Of a stretch of 64,000 bases of DNA, positions 35,525 to 44,055 are shown piece by piece. Under the pieces are notes generated by a model. That model was not told where the DNA came from. It worked only from the letters and a program-made list of their open reading frames with translations, and ran no database searches. Each line of letters opens with the position of its first letter. Within the stretch, counting starts at the first letter, position 1. The stretch comes from Arcicella rigui (GTDB lineage Bacteria; Bacteroidota; Bacteroidia; Cytophagales; Spirosomataceae). The stretch covers positions 186,001 to 250,000 of the forward strand of contig NZ_JAYFUM010000008.1 of the NCBI RefSeq assembly GCF_034929435.1. Reading direction: 5' to 3'. The position numbers and the translations under genes are program-made.

Positions 35525-36427
35525 ATGTTTCAATTACCCCACTCGCCTTTAGAATTAATAAAAGACCCATTGCTTACGCCTTATGGTGTAAATTTGTATC
35601 TCAAAAGAGATGATTTAATCCATCCAGAAGTCACTGGGAACAAATGGAGGAAGTTAAAATTCAATCTCATCGAAGCCCGATTGCAGGGTTATGACAAACT
35701 ACTGACCTTCGGTGGAGCTTATTCAAATCACATTTATGCGACCGCTGCCGCAGGAAAAGAATTTGGCTTCAAGACCGTCGGAATTATCAGAGGTGATGAA
35801 CTTACTCCGTACTCAAACCCTACGCTAAGGTTTGCCCATGAACAAGGAATGGAGTTAATTTTCGTCACTCGTCTGGACTACAGTTTCAGGAACAAACTTA
35901 CCAAACAGTACGGCGATAAGTATTATGTATTGCCCGAAGGCGGCACTAACCATTTAGCCATCAAAGGCGTAAATGAAATGATGGATGAAATCTATGAGGT
36001 AATCAAGCCCGATTTTGTTTGTAGTGCAGTTGGTACTGGCGGAACGTTGGCAGGTATCGTTAGTGGCTTGAGAGGCAATTCTAAAGCCATTGGCTTTGCT
36101 TCTTTAAAAGGAAAAGGCTTATTGAAAGGACAAATTGAAAAGATTTTGCCTTTTGAAAAAGATTTTGAACTCAACGAACAGTACCATTTCGACGGATATG
36201 CCAAAACCACGCCCGAACTCATTTCTTTTATTAGAGCTTTTGAAGAGAGAAACCCAAGTATTCAACTTGAGCAAGTTTATACAGGAAAAATGATGTTTGG
36301 CATTTATGATTTAATCAAAAAAGGATATTTTCCTCGAAACACAAATATTGTAGCCGTACATACGGGTGGGTTACAAGGAAGATGTGAAGAACTTCGAGAA
36401 AATTTTGTGTTAAGTTATGCTTCGTAG
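35525..36427 (+). CDS. PLP-dependent D-cysteine desulfhydrase / ACC deaminase family enzyme
   Basis: Protein of 300 residues, fold type II PLP enzyme. EVTGNKWRKLKFNLIEA (about 35-51) carries the presumed Schiff-base Lys in GNKWRK (Lys40), GGAYSNHIYATAAAG is the substrate/cofactor loop typical of this family (GG-x-xSNH), and AVGTGGTLAGIVSGLRG (about 163-178) binds phosphate. It lies in the 1-aminocyclopropane-1-carboxylate deaminase/D-cysteine desulfhydrase family; D-cysteine breakdown to pyruvate, sulphide and ammonia is the more usual activity outside plant-associated bacteria. A terminator follows the gene. Confidence 0.88.
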   Translation: MFQLPHSPLELIKDPLLTPYGVNLYLKRDDLIHPEVTGNKWRKLKFNLIEARLQGYDKLLTFGGAYSNHIYATAAAGKEFGFKTVGIIRGDELTPYSNPTLRFAHEQGMELIFVTRLDYSFRNKLTKQYGDKYYVLPEGGTNHLAIKGVNEMMDEIYEVIKPDFVCSAVGTGGTLAGIVSGLRGNSKAIGFASLKGKGLLKGQIEKILPFEKDFELNEQYHFDGYAKTTPELISFIRAFEERNPSIQLEQVYTGKMMFGIYDLIKKGYFPRNTNIVAVHTGGLQGRCEELRENFVLSYAS

Positions 36428-36444
36428 AAGCAATAATTAATATT

Positions 36445-36496
36445 AAAATAGTCGTGATTTTGGTCTAATCAATTATCCAAAAATCACGGCTATTTT
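36445..36496 (+). terminator. Terminator after the PLP enzyme
   Basis: aaaatagtcgtgattttgg (36445-36463) pairs with ccaaaaatcacggctatttt (36477-36496) with one G-U pair and one bulge, then tgaa; T-run is inside the stem. Confidence 0.7.
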
Positions 36497-36583
36497 TGAA
36501 ATGTACCGTTCACATTCTCTTAGGCTTGTCGTTACTTGTCTTATTCTCGGTCATTCAAACCATCATTAATAAAATACTAAACT

Positions 36584-37021
36584 ATGCAAATCGAAGAGCT
36601 TTCACAGGATAATCTTACAGATTTAACTGAACTTGTTTTAGAATTTTGGACTGAATGTGATTTTGAAGAGGAGTATGAAGCCTATAAAAATATCATTGAG
36701 GCTGATGATGAAATTTGCTATCTTTTACAAGAAAACAATACTTATATCGGATTTATTCACCTGACCCTTCGACATGATTATGTTGAAGGAACAGACGATT
36801 TACCTGTTGCCTACATTGAGGCTTTATATATAAAAGCTGCCTATCAGCGTGAAGGATTCGGGAAACAATTGATAAACGTGGCAGAACTTTGGGCGAAACA
36901 AAAGGGATGTTCTCAACTCGCATCAGACACCGAACTGAACAACACCAAAGCCATAGATTTTCATAAAAAAGCAGGTTTTGAAGAAGTAAATCGAATTGTA
37001 TGTTTTGTGAAAAATCTTTAA
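36584..37021 (+). CDS. GNAT acetyltransferase resembling aminoglycoside 6'-N-acetyltransferases
   Basis: GNAT of 145 residues. The segments DYVEGTDDLPVAYIEALYI, AYQREGFGKQLINVAELWAKQKGC, SDTELNNTKAIDFHKKAGFEE and RIVCFVKNL correspond in order to the conserved core of AAC(6') enzymes (VEGT..SPV.YLEGI.V, R..G.G..L...E.WA...GC.E.ASD..L.N..S...H...GF.E..R.V.F.K.L). The acetyl-CoA loop is QREGFG. Housekeeping AAC(6')-like proteins without clinical resistance are common in environmental bacteria, so actual activity on aminoglycosides is unproven. No mobile element or cassette attachment site flanks it. Confidence 0.85.
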   Translation: MQIEELSQDNLTDLTELVLEFWTECDFEEEYEAYKNIIEADDEICYLLQENNTYIGFIHLTLRHDYVEGTDDLPVAYIEALYIKAAYQREGFGKQLINVAELWAKQKGCSQLASDTELNNTKAIDFHKKAGFEEVNRIVCFVKNL

Positions 37022-37076
37022 TCAATAGTCAATTTTCATCCAGCATTTAGTCATGTATTTTCACTATTGATTATGC

Positions 37077-37120
37077 AAAAAGGGTTTAAAATACCGATAA
37101 CAGTATTTTAAACCCTTTTT
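37077..37120. terminator. Bidirectional terminator between the AAC(6')-like gene and lepB
   Basis: aaaaagggtttaaaatac (37077-37094) and its exact reverse complement (37103-37120), 9-nt loop, between convergent genes. Confidence 0.88.
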
Positions 37121-37145
37121 GTATAAAACAATATATTAGAAATGC

Positions 37146-38345
37146 TTAGTTTACGAATCTGAAAATTCTACTCCAACGAATCTTACTGAGGAATGATTTG
37201 TTAGGGTCAAGCGACATCCAAATAAATACAGCTTTACCTACAACGTGGTCAGCAGGAACAAAGCCCCAATAGCGTGAATCCGCTGAATGGTGACGGTTAT
37301 CTCCCATCATAAAGTAATAATCTTGTTTGAAAGTATAAGAAGTGATTGTTTTTCCATCAATCATAATTCTGTGACCATCAATTACAACATTTTTATTTCC
37401 TTCGTAATATTTGATGATGTACTTATATTTATCAACATTACCAGAGTCCAACTTAATGGTCATTCCTTCTTTCGGAATCAATAATGGCCCAAAATTATCT
37501 CTATTCCAGTGATATGAAGTACCAAACATTGGCGTAGAAGCACCGTCGTTGGTATAGCTATCAGGGCTTTCGCTGGTATTTTTAGCCATAGATACTTTTT
37601 TAATATCTATTACCCAGCTTTTCTTTTTCAACTCATCAATATTGCTTTGATAAGTATTTACTACATATACAAAATTTCCTTTGGTAGAATCAAGGCAACT
37701 GATTTCGTCGCTACCCATCGGAAGAGAAATATTCTCATTGGCACTTCCCGTAGCATCTACGCCATTCACGATTCCCATTTCTTCAAAAGTACCGATTTCA
37801 GATTCACTCAAAGTCTGTAAATCTTGTTTGGCATACAACAAATACTTCTGTTGTAATTTGGCAGGATTTTCCATTGGTTTACCATCAATATATACTTGCG
37901 TATCTCTGATTTCCAAAGTTTTGCCTGGCGTACCGATACAACGCTTGATATAGTAAGTTCTTAAATCAACGGGAGCATCACCATCTGGAGTATAATTTGG
38001 CACGTTAAAAACAACCGCATCACCTTGTTTTACTTCTGAAAAACCAGGCAGACGTTTAATCGGTAAATCTAACCAACGTAAGTACGAAGGAATATCTGTT
38101 CCCCAAATTTTCTGATGCGTAAGTGGTACTTGCAAAGGTGTTTTAGGAGTACGAACGCCGTAATGTAGTTTACTTACAAAAAGAAAATCGCCAACCATCA
38201 ATGAGCTTTCCATAGAAGGCGTTGGAATCGTGTATGCTTCAAAAAAGAAGAAACGAATTAAAGTGGCAGCTACTACCGCAAAAGCTACGGAATCTATCCA
38301 TTCACGGAAAGCTGATTTTTGTTTAGGTTGTGTTTTTTCTGACAT
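37146..38345 (-). CDS. lepB: Signal peptidase I
   Basis: Membrane-bound leader peptidase of 399 residues, longer than E. coli LepB because of a large periplasmic insert, as is usual in Bacteroidota. One N-terminal anchor (SVAFAVVAATLIRFFFFEAY) precedes the catalytic Ser in PTPSMESSLMVGD (Ser44); the general-base Lys is in YYIKRCIGTPG (Lys134). The C-terminal box GDNRHHSADSRYWGFVP confirms the S26 family. It cleaves signal peptides on the outer face of the inner membrane. Last gene of the co-directional series parA-parB-DUF5683-dapB-lepB, separated from dapB by a repeat-rich spacer. Confidence 0.95.
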   Translation of the reverse strand: MSEKTQPKQKSAFREWIDSVAFAVVAATLIRFFFFEAYTIPTPSMESSLMVGDFLFVSKLHYGVRTPKTPLQVPLTHQKIWGTDIPSYLRWLDLPIKRLPGFSEVKQGDAVVFNVPNYTPDGDAPVDLRTYYIKRCIGTPGKTLEIRDTQVYIDGKPMENPAKLQQKYLLYAKQDLQTLSESEIGTFEEMGIVNGVDATGSANENISLPMGSDEISCLDSTKGNFVYVVNTYQSNIDELKKKSWVIDIKKVSMAKNTSESPDSYTNDGASTPMFGTSYHWNRDNFGPLLIPKEGMTIKLDSGNVDKYKYIIKYYEGNKNVVIDGHRIMIDGKTITSYTFKQDYYFMMGDNRHHSADSRYWGFVPADHVVGKAVFIWMSLDPNKSFLSKIRWSRIFRFVN

Positions 38346-38410
38346 TTTGTATTGCGTGGAAATGTTTTCCAGTGATTAGTCGTAAGGTTGAAAAAAGAAT
38401 TACAAATTTA

Positions 38411-38612
38411 GCTGTGAGAAATGAGCTGTGAGCTATGAGCTTTAAGATTTCAGCAATGACATTTGACTTTTAAAAAGCTCATAGTTCACTGCTTATAACT
38501 CGTAAGCTTTGAGCAGTGAGCTTTAAGATTTCAGCAATGACATTTGACTTTTAAAAACTCATAGCTCAATGCTCATAACTCACAGCTGTTAGCTCATAGC
38601 TCGTCGCTCAAA
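38411..38612. repeat. Tandem pair of about 81-bp hairpin units (gagctatgagc family)
   Basis: Two copies of a near-identical segment of about 47 bp (38437-38484 and 38518-38564, core tttaagatttcagcaatgac) lie 81 bp apart. Each is bordered on the left by gctgtgagctatgagc-type words and on the right by their reverse complements (gctcatagctca, ctcataactcacagc). The full region can fold into two hairpins or one long one. It fills the dapB-lepB spacer; the same gagct words recur at 43881-44039. Confidence 0.75.
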
Positions 38613-38613
38613 G

Positions 38614-39330
38614 CTATAAAGCCAACAAATCGTCCATTCCGAAAACGCCTTTTTTGCCTACAATCCATTCGGCAGCTAAAACTGCTCCCAAAGCAAAGCC
38701 TTGACGACCGTGAGCTACGTGTGAAATTTCGATTTGGTCGATGTCTGAAATGTATTTTACAATATGTGTTCCTGGTACTTTGCCTTCACGAGCCGACCAA
38801 ATCGCTACTTCGTTTTCGGCTGGAATTTCATTATTTATCCATTTTTCTTTTCCATCAAGGTTTTCGATTAAACCTTCGGCAATAGTAATGGCTGTACCAG
38901 ACGGTGAATCTTTCTTTTCTGTATGATGTATTTCTGTGGTAGAAACAGTGTATTGTTTTTGCGGATTGATAAGTTTTGCCAACATTTTATTCAATTGGAA
39001 AAAGATATTTACTCCTACTGAATAATTAGAAGACCAGAAAAATGCTCCGCCTTTTTCAATTGCCAAAGCTTCTACTTCTGGTTTATTTTCAAGCCAGCCA
39101 GTTGTACCACAAACCACAGGAAAACCTTTTTCAAGACAAGCTTTTACATTTTGAAAAGCAGATGAAGGATGACTAAATTCAATCACAGCATCTACTTGTG
39201 AAAGAGTAAGAGCGTCAAAATCTTGACGATTATTTACGTCAATGCGAGCAACAATTTGATGCCCTCGGTCTAAGGCAATTTTCTCAATAACCTTTCCCAT
39301 TTTGCCATAACCGAGTAATACGATATTCAT
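38614..39330 (-). CDS. dapB: 4-hydroxy-tetrahydrodipicolinate reductase
   Basis: Enzyme of 238 residues in the lysine/diaminopimelate pathway; reduces 4-hydroxy-tetrahydrodipicolinate with NAD(P)H in the cytoplasm. The ATG at 39330 gives MNIVLLGYGKMGKVIEKIA, the nucleotide-binding motif (GYGKMG), and is preferred to an in-frame start 63 bp upstream inside the spacer. VVCGTTGW is the conserved NAD/substrate loop, STTEIHHTEKKDSPSGTA contains the catalytic His-His/Lys signature (E-x-HH-x3-K-x-DSPSGTA). Follows the DUF5683 gene in the conserved parA-to-lepB cluster. Confidence 0.95.
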   Translation of the reverse strand: MNIVLLGYGKMGKVIEKIALDRGHQIVARIDVNNRQDFDALTLSQVDAVIEFSHPSSAFQNVKACLEKGFPVVCGTTGWLENKPEVEALAIEKGGAFFWSSNYSVGVNIFFQLNKMLAKLINPQKQYTVSTTEIHHTEKKDSPSGTAITIAEGLIENLDGKEKWINNEIPAENEVAIWSAREGKVPGTHIVKYISDIDQIEISHVAHGRQGFALGAVLAAEWIVGKKGVFGMDDLLAL

Positions 39331-39379
39331 AAAATTTTCAAATAAAATGATTGTATAATTGAATATTCCCAGAGGAATT

Positions 39380-40009
39380 TTACTTAAAAGCAAAGGTTAA
39401 TTTAGCACCATAAACGGCATTCATCATATCAGGACTTGTAAGTGTTGGTTGAATTTTCAGCGAAATATCGTCTGTCAAATCAAAAGTCTTTAAGTGAGCC
39501 GTCACGTTTGCATCAATGATATTTGCAGCCCAAACAACTGCCAAAAATAGATACGAGCCGTCTCTATTTCTTCTGTAACCGTTCACGATTGTATTGAGTT
39601 GGGCAGAAGTATATTCCCTTGGAATACCGCTGGTATCTCCGTAAAGGTAGATTTCTGCACTCGATGGCGGGCTTGTTACTTGAAAGTTGCTGATATACTG
39701 CTGTTTATAATAAGTATATCTTTTTTGATTGGTAATAATATAGTAAATATTCACAGCAAAACCGCCATAAACCAATGGCAATTTCCAATATTGTCTGTTG
39801 TAAATTTGCCCCCAGCCCGGCACCATTAATGAGTGAAGAGTGGCTAATCTTGGAATAATTTTATAGGGTTTCTTTACTGAATCTATTTTTGCTATTTTGC
39901 TTACTAAAGTATCTTTTAAACTTTCAACAGCCTTTTTTTGAAGTACCTGAGCCTGACTTTCTACTGAAAATCCTGTACAAAAAAATAATAATACGAGTAA
40001 TTTCTTCAT
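39380..40009 (-). CDS. DUF5683 domain-containing exported protein
   Basis: Protein of 209 residues with a signal peptide (MKKLLVLLFFCTGFSVESQA) and the DUF5683 core: PRLATLHSLMVPGWGQIYNRQYWKLPLVYGG followed by a membrane segment (AVNIYYIIT), then DGSYLFLAVVWAANIIDANVTAHLKTFDL. This LHS-xx-PGWGQIYNR-x-YWK motif is a Bacteroidota hallmark found next to parB and dapB. The function is unknown; inner-membrane or periplasmic location is likely. Its conserved place in the parAB-dapB-lepB cluster suggests a link with cell envelope or division, but this is context only. Confidence 0.87.
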   Translation of the reverse strand: MKKLLVLLFFCTGFSVESQAQVLQKKAVESLKDTLVSKIAKIDSVKKPYKIIPRLATLHSLMVPGWGQIYNRQYWKLPLVYGGFAVNIYYIITNQKRYTYYKQQYISNFQVTSPPSSAEIYLYGDTSGIPREYTSAQLNTIVNGYRRNRDGSYLFLAVVWAANIIDANVTAHLKTFDLTDDISLKIQPTLTSPDMMNAVYGAKLTFAFK

Positions 40010-40087
40010 TTTAAGTTTTCAACTTCAACGCAAAATTACCGCTAATATTCCGTCTGGTGAAGGGTAATTAAGATTTTTTAAGAGCAA

Positions 40088-40124
40088 TGACTTACAATGA
40101 ATTCTCACATTCATTGTAAGTCAT
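40088..40124. repeat. Hairpin between parB and the DUF5683 gene
   Basis: atgacttacaatga (40088-40101) pairs exactly with 40111-40124; no T-run on either strand. It may stabilise or process the polycistronic mRNA rather than terminate it. Confidence 0.55.
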
Positions 40125-40129
40125 CTCAA

Positions 40130-41071
40130 TTAAGCTTTAATTGCCAATAAAATTTTATCTAATTCTTCTTGCGAAGTAAACGGTATTTTTATTTCGCCCT
40201 TGCCTTTGTCGTCTGCTTTTACGGTAACTTTTGCCCCAAAATAGGCTTGTAAACGAAATTGTAAACTTCTGATTTCTTGCTTTACGCCTCCGCCTGCTGC
40301 TTTTTTGGCTGAATTTACCAATGAAGCATTCGACAATTCACGTACAGCTTCTTCTACTTTTCTTACCGACCAATCATCGGCAATGGTTTTCTGAAAAATT
40401 TCTAATTGTTGTTCTCTGTCAGGAATATTGATGATGGCTCTGGCGTGTCCCATCGAGATTTTTGTATCTCTCAAAGCCACTTGAATTACATCTGGTAATT
40501 TTAGTAAACGTATATAATTGTTTACTGTGGTACGGTTTTTTCCTACTCTATCGCCCAATTCTTCTTGTTTCAAAGAACATTCGGTTATCAAACGTTGGTA
40601 ACTTAAAGCGATTTCGATAGCATTCAAATTTTCACGCTGAATGTTTTCGATTAATGCCATTTCCAACATTTGCTGGTCGTCGGCAGTACGAACATACGCA
40701 GGAATACTTTTGAGCCCAGCTCTTTTTGAAGCCTGTAAACGGCGTTCTCCAGAAATAAGTTGGAATTTATTCGGAGCAAGCTGACGCACCGTAATCGGCT
40801 GAATAATCCCTTGAATTCTAATCGAATCCGCTAATTCGTTCAGTGCTTCTTCATCAAAATGTGTACGAGGTTGATAAGGGTTGGTTTCAATTAAATCAAC
40901 CGAAATTTCATTCATCGAACTGATTTGTTCTAATCTGTTCGGACGCTCCATCGGTGCAGCAGGAGGTCTGCTTTGGACATTGTTTACTTCGTCAGAATCT
41001 TGCAATAAAGCCCCTAAGCCTCTACCAAGTCCGACACGTTTTTTTACAGCGGGAATTTCTACTTTACTCAT
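40130..41071 (-). CDS. parB: Chromosome-partitioning protein ParB
   Basis: ParB/Spo0J of 313 residues. The N-terminal RVGLGRGLGALL segment (about 12-23) is the ParA-contacting tail, ISVDLIETNPYQPRTHFDEEALNELADSI opens the CTPase domain, GERRLQASKRAGL is the box II (GERRxRA) CTP-binding motif, and LKQEELGDRVGKNRTTVNNYIRLLKLP is the HTH that reads parS. A C-terminal dimerisation region follows a linker. It is encoded 60 bp after parA on the same strand. It loads as a clamp at parS and organises origin segregation. Confidence 0.95.
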   Translation of the reverse strand: MSKVEIPAVKKRVGLGRGLGALLQDSDEVNNVQSRPPAAPMERPNRLEQISSMNEISVDLIETNPYQPRTHFDEEALNELADSIRIQGIIQPITVRQLAPNKFQLISGERRLQASKRAGLKSIPAYVRTADDQQMLEMALIENIQRENLNAIEIALSYQRLITECSLKQEELGDRVGKNRTTVNNYIRLLKLPDVIQVALRDTKISMGHARAIINIPDREQQLEIFQKTIADDWSVRKVEEAVRELSNASLVNSAKKAAGGGVKQEIRSLQFRLQAYFGAKVTVKADDKGKGEIKIPFTSQEELDKILLAIKA

Positions 41072-41131
41072 TGCTTCTATGGTGATAAAGAACAGATTTT
41101 TCGGAAATAGGACAAGCCCTAAAAGAAAAAT

Positions 41132-41911
41132 CTACTCCTGTGTGACGTATCCATTTTTTGCCAAAACCTCACGAGCGAGATTCAGATAACTGATTGCACC
41201 TTTACTTTCAGAGTCGTGGGCAATGGCGGGTACTCCAAAACTTGGCGATTCTGAAAGACGGATATTTCTTGGAATGATGGTATTGAAAACCATATTATGG
41301 AAATGTGCCGTTACTTCTGCTACTACTTGGTTGGATAAACGAACTCTCAAATCGTACATGGTCAAAAGAATTCCTTCGATAGCCAAATTGGTGTTTAGTC
41401 TTGATTGAATAATTTTTACGGTATTCAACAATTTCCCTAAACCTTCCAAGGCGAAGTATTCACATTGCACTGGAATAATTACAGAATCGGCTGCTGTAAG
41501 AGCGTTGATGGTAATCAAACCCAAAGAAGGCGAACAGTCGATAATGATAAAATCATAATTGTCGATAATCGTATTCAATGATTCTTTCATTTTTTGTTCA
41601 CGATCACGCAAATTAATCATTTCAATTTCAGCACCCACCAAGTCGATGTGTGAAGGAATGATATGAAGGTAAGGCAAGTCTGTGGCAATAATAATATCTT
41701 GCACATTCACGCCATCAACCATACATTCATAAATTGAATTTTCGATTTCTTTAGGGTTGAATCCTAAACCCGAAGTAGAGTTGGCTTGCGGGTCGGCATC
41801 AACGATGAGCGTTCTGAATTCGAGAGCGGCCAAACTTGCCGCCAAGTTGATAGTGGTTGTCGTTTTTCCAACTCCTCCTTTTTGGTTGGCTATGGCAATT
41901 ATTTTCCCCAT
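41132..41911 (-). CDS. parA: Chromosome-partitioning ATPase ParA
   Basis: Walker-type ATPase of 259 residues: the deviant Walker A KGGVGKTT (10-17), DADPQANSTSGLG (about 40-52), and IIDCSPSLGLITINAL (Walker B). Chromosomal Soj/ParA type without an N-terminal HTH, so it does not autoregulate like plasmid ParA. It forms ATP-dependent dimers on the nucleoid, displaced by ParB. First gene of the cluster that continues with parB, DUF5683, dapB and lepB. Confidence 0.95.
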   Translation of the reverse strand: MGKIIAIANQKGGVGKTTTTINLAASLAALEFRTLIVDADPQANSTSGLGFNPKEIENSIYECMVDGVNVQDIIIATDLPYLHIIPSHIDLVGAEIEMINLRDREQKMKESLNTIIDNYDFIIIDCSPSLGLITINALTAADSVIIPVQCEYFALEGLGKLLNTVKIIQSRLNTNLAIEGILLTMYDLRVRLSNQVVAEVTAHFHNMVFNTIIPRNIRLSESPSFGVPAIAHDSESKGAISYLNLAREVLAKNGYVTQE

Positions 41912-42437
41912 CTTGGACTTTTTCTGAGTTACGTTTTTTTAGTAAATAAGTAATAGCAAATAGAATACTCTGAAAACTGAAAGTATTCATCTTCCAAAAT
42001 ACAACTAATTTGGGGCGAATACTCATTATTAATTCATACGGTCTAATTCCGAATTACCAATACCTCAAATAACAGACTTCAAATATCGTCCTTTCCGACC
42101 ATATAAGCAAAGGGTGTTCCACAAAATGTTTCACGAATTACAATTTATCGTATTTCTACCTATATTAATCCAACTTTATTAGGATTTTTTACGGAATACT
42201 TTTAGTGAATAATGTTTTTTAATAGCTGTCTTAACATTGGATTAAGACAATGAAAAAGCTCAATTCTGATAAAATATAGCAATATAGTGCAATATTATTT
42301 GGTAAGTACGGAATAAATACTGAAAGAAGGAATTGTTTATCAAAGCTTAAAAATGTATTTTAGCATAATTTTGAGAGTAATAATCTTAACATTTTTTTTA
42401 CATTTCATTCACATTCCTGATTAACAAAATTATTTTT
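41912..42437. other. Intergenic region between parA and the POT transporter, with a weak parS-like half-site
   Basis: 526 bp, AT-rich, divergent promoters. tgtttcacgaattaca (42127-42142) matches the parS consensus TGTTTCACGTGAAACA fully on the left half but poorly on the right (about 12 of 16). No cluster of DnaA boxes was recognised, so I do not call an origin. No short gene was seen. Confidence 0.4.
42366..42373 (+). promoter_or_regulatory. -7 promoter element TAATTTTG for the POT transporter
   Basis: Matches TAnnTTTG, 65 bp before the ATG. The -33 element is not obvious. A leader of about 57 nt is implied. Confidence 0.45.
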
Positions 42438-43883
42438 ATGACATCAAACTCCACTGATTCGGAAGTAGTACAAAAATCGAATAGCTATCCCAAAGCTGTT
42501 CCGTATATCATCGGTAACGAAGCCGCCGAACGCTTTAGTTTTTATGGGATGCGTTCTATCCTTCCAACCTTTTTGATTGCACAGTTCTTCAATCCAACGC
42601 TAAATCCGCTACTTCAACAAACCGCTGAGGCACAGTCGAACCAGAAAGTACACATGTTTGTTGCCTTGGCGTATATTATGCCTATTTTGGGTGGACTTGC
42701 GGCTGACTGGTTTTTCGGAAAATACAAAGTGATTTTATATGTATCTATTTTATACTGTTTTGGGCATTTAATGTTGGCAATGTTTGATACCAATCTGGCT
42801 TTGTTTTCACTGGGGATGACGGTCATTGCGGCTGGTGCTGGCGGTATCAAATCCAATGTTTCAGCCAATGTTGGCGACCAATTTGATAAAACCAACGAGC
42901 ATTTTATGTCGAAAGTTTATGGTTGGTTTTACTTCTCAATCAATGCTGGTTCTGTATTGTCAAATCTATTGATTCCTATTGTTTACGATAAATATGGTGC
43001 AGGATGGGCTTTTGGTATTCCGGGTATTTTAATGGCTTTGGCAACGATTATTTTCTTTTCGGGCAGAAAAAAATACGTTAGAGTACCACCAATGGGCATC
43101 AATAAAAATAACTTTGTCTTTATTTCTTTCAATGCTTTGGTAAATATGGGCAAAAAACAAAAAGGAGAACACTGGCTTGATGTTGCAAAAGCAAACTACG
43201 ACCCACAAAAAGTAGAAGATGTAAAAGCCGTTTATCGTTTGATTATTGTATTTTCTTTTATTCCTATTTTCTGGGCTTTGTGGGACCAAAATTTATCTGA
43301 ATGGGTACTTCAAGCACAAAAATTAGATTTAAACTCTGGTTTAGGATTTTCGTTTTTACCAGAACAAGTACAAGTATTTAATCCTTTCTTCTTAGTAAGT
43401 TTTATTCCTGTATTTACTTATTTTGTATATCCTTTCTTCGAGAAATTGGGCATTAAAACTACGCCATTACGTCGTTTAGGTGTTGGTTTTCTTCTTACTG
43501 CTTTATCATTTTTAATCATTGCTTTAATCCAAGAAAAAATTGATGCAGGCGGAAAACCTTCTGTATGGTGGCAAGTATTAGCGTACTTGGTTTTGGCATG
43601 GGGCGAGATTTTGGTTTCAATCACTGGTTTGGAGTATGCTTATACAAATTCTCCGAAATCAATGAAATCAACCATGACGGCTATTTTTTATTCAACCGTT
43701 TCAATTGGTAACTTAGCGGTATCGCTGATCAACGAGAACATTGCCAACAAAGGTTTCTTTGCACAATTAGACGGAGCTAAATATTATTGGTTCTTTACAG
43801 CATTGATGTTTATTTCGTTTTTAATTTATATTTCAATTGCTTCAAGATTAAAAGAAACTCGATATGTGGGAGTGGCGGAGTAG
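42438..43883 (+). CDS. POT/PTR-family proton-dependent peptide transporter
   Basis: Inner-membrane transporter of 481 residues. The N-terminus PYIIGNEAAERFSFYGMRSILPTFL contains the POT E-x-x-E-R-F-x-Y-Y/F-G motif region, followed by GGLAADWFFGKYKVILYVSILY and GAGGIKSNVSANVGDQF (the PTR2 signature region). About 12-14 helices are predicted. It imports di/tripeptides (or oligopeptides) with protons. It is monocistronic; a word-repeat hairpin begins at its stop codon. Confidence 0.92.
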   Translation: MTSNSTDSEVVQKSNSYPKAVPYIIGNEAAERFSFYGMRSILPTFLIAQFFNPTLNPLLQQTAEAQSNQKVHMFVALAYIMPILGGLAADWFFGKYKVILYVSILYCFGHLMLAMFDTNLALFSLGMTVIAAGAGGIKSNVSANVGDQFDKTNEHFMSKVYGWFYFSINAGSVLSNLLIPIVYDKYGAGWAFGIPGILMALATIIFFSGRKKYVRVPPMGINKNNFVFISFNALVNMGKKQKGEHWLDVAKANYDPQKVEDVKAVYRLIIVFSFIPIFWALWDQNLSEWVLQAQKLDLNSGLGFSFLPEQVQVFNPFFLVSFIPVFTYFVYPFFEKLGIKTTPLRRLGVGFLLTALSFLIIALIQEKIDAGGKPSVWWQVLAYLVLAWGEILVSITGLEYAYTNSPKSMKSTMTAIFYSTVSIGNLAVSLINENIANKGFFAQLDGAKYYWFFTALMFISFLIYISIASRLKETRYVGVAE

Positions 43884-44039
43884 CTGTGAGTTATGAGCTT
43901 TGAGCAGTGAGCCTTGAGCTTTTTATTTATATTTTTATTTCTTAATATCACTATCAAAACTCAAGGCTCATAGCTCGTAGCTCATAGCTCATAGCTCGTA
44001 GCTCACAGCTCAAAGCTCACAGCTCAAAGCTGATAGCTA
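43881..44039. repeat. Word-repeat hairpin (gagct/agctc family) after the POT gene
   Basis: Left arm 43881-43924 is made of gctgtgag, ttatgagc, tttgagcagtgagc, cttgagctttt; the right arm 43956-44039 is an array of the reverse-complement words (aaaactcaaggctcatag, ctcgtagctcatagctc, agctcacagctcaaagct). It can form a long imperfect stem around an AT-rich centre. The same family fills 38411-38612. Confidence 0.7.
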
Positions 44040-44055
44040 TTTAAAACTTAAAATT

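Noticed and set aside
36584..37021. Integron cassette origin for the AAC(6')-like gene
   Set aside because: No attC-like site or integrase; neighbours are ordinary chromosomal genes and the gene ends at a normal bidirectional terminator.
41912..42437. Chromosome origin next to parA
   Set aside because: No cluster of DnaA boxes or AT-rich unwinding repeats next to dnaA/dnaN; only a single degenerate parS-like half-site.
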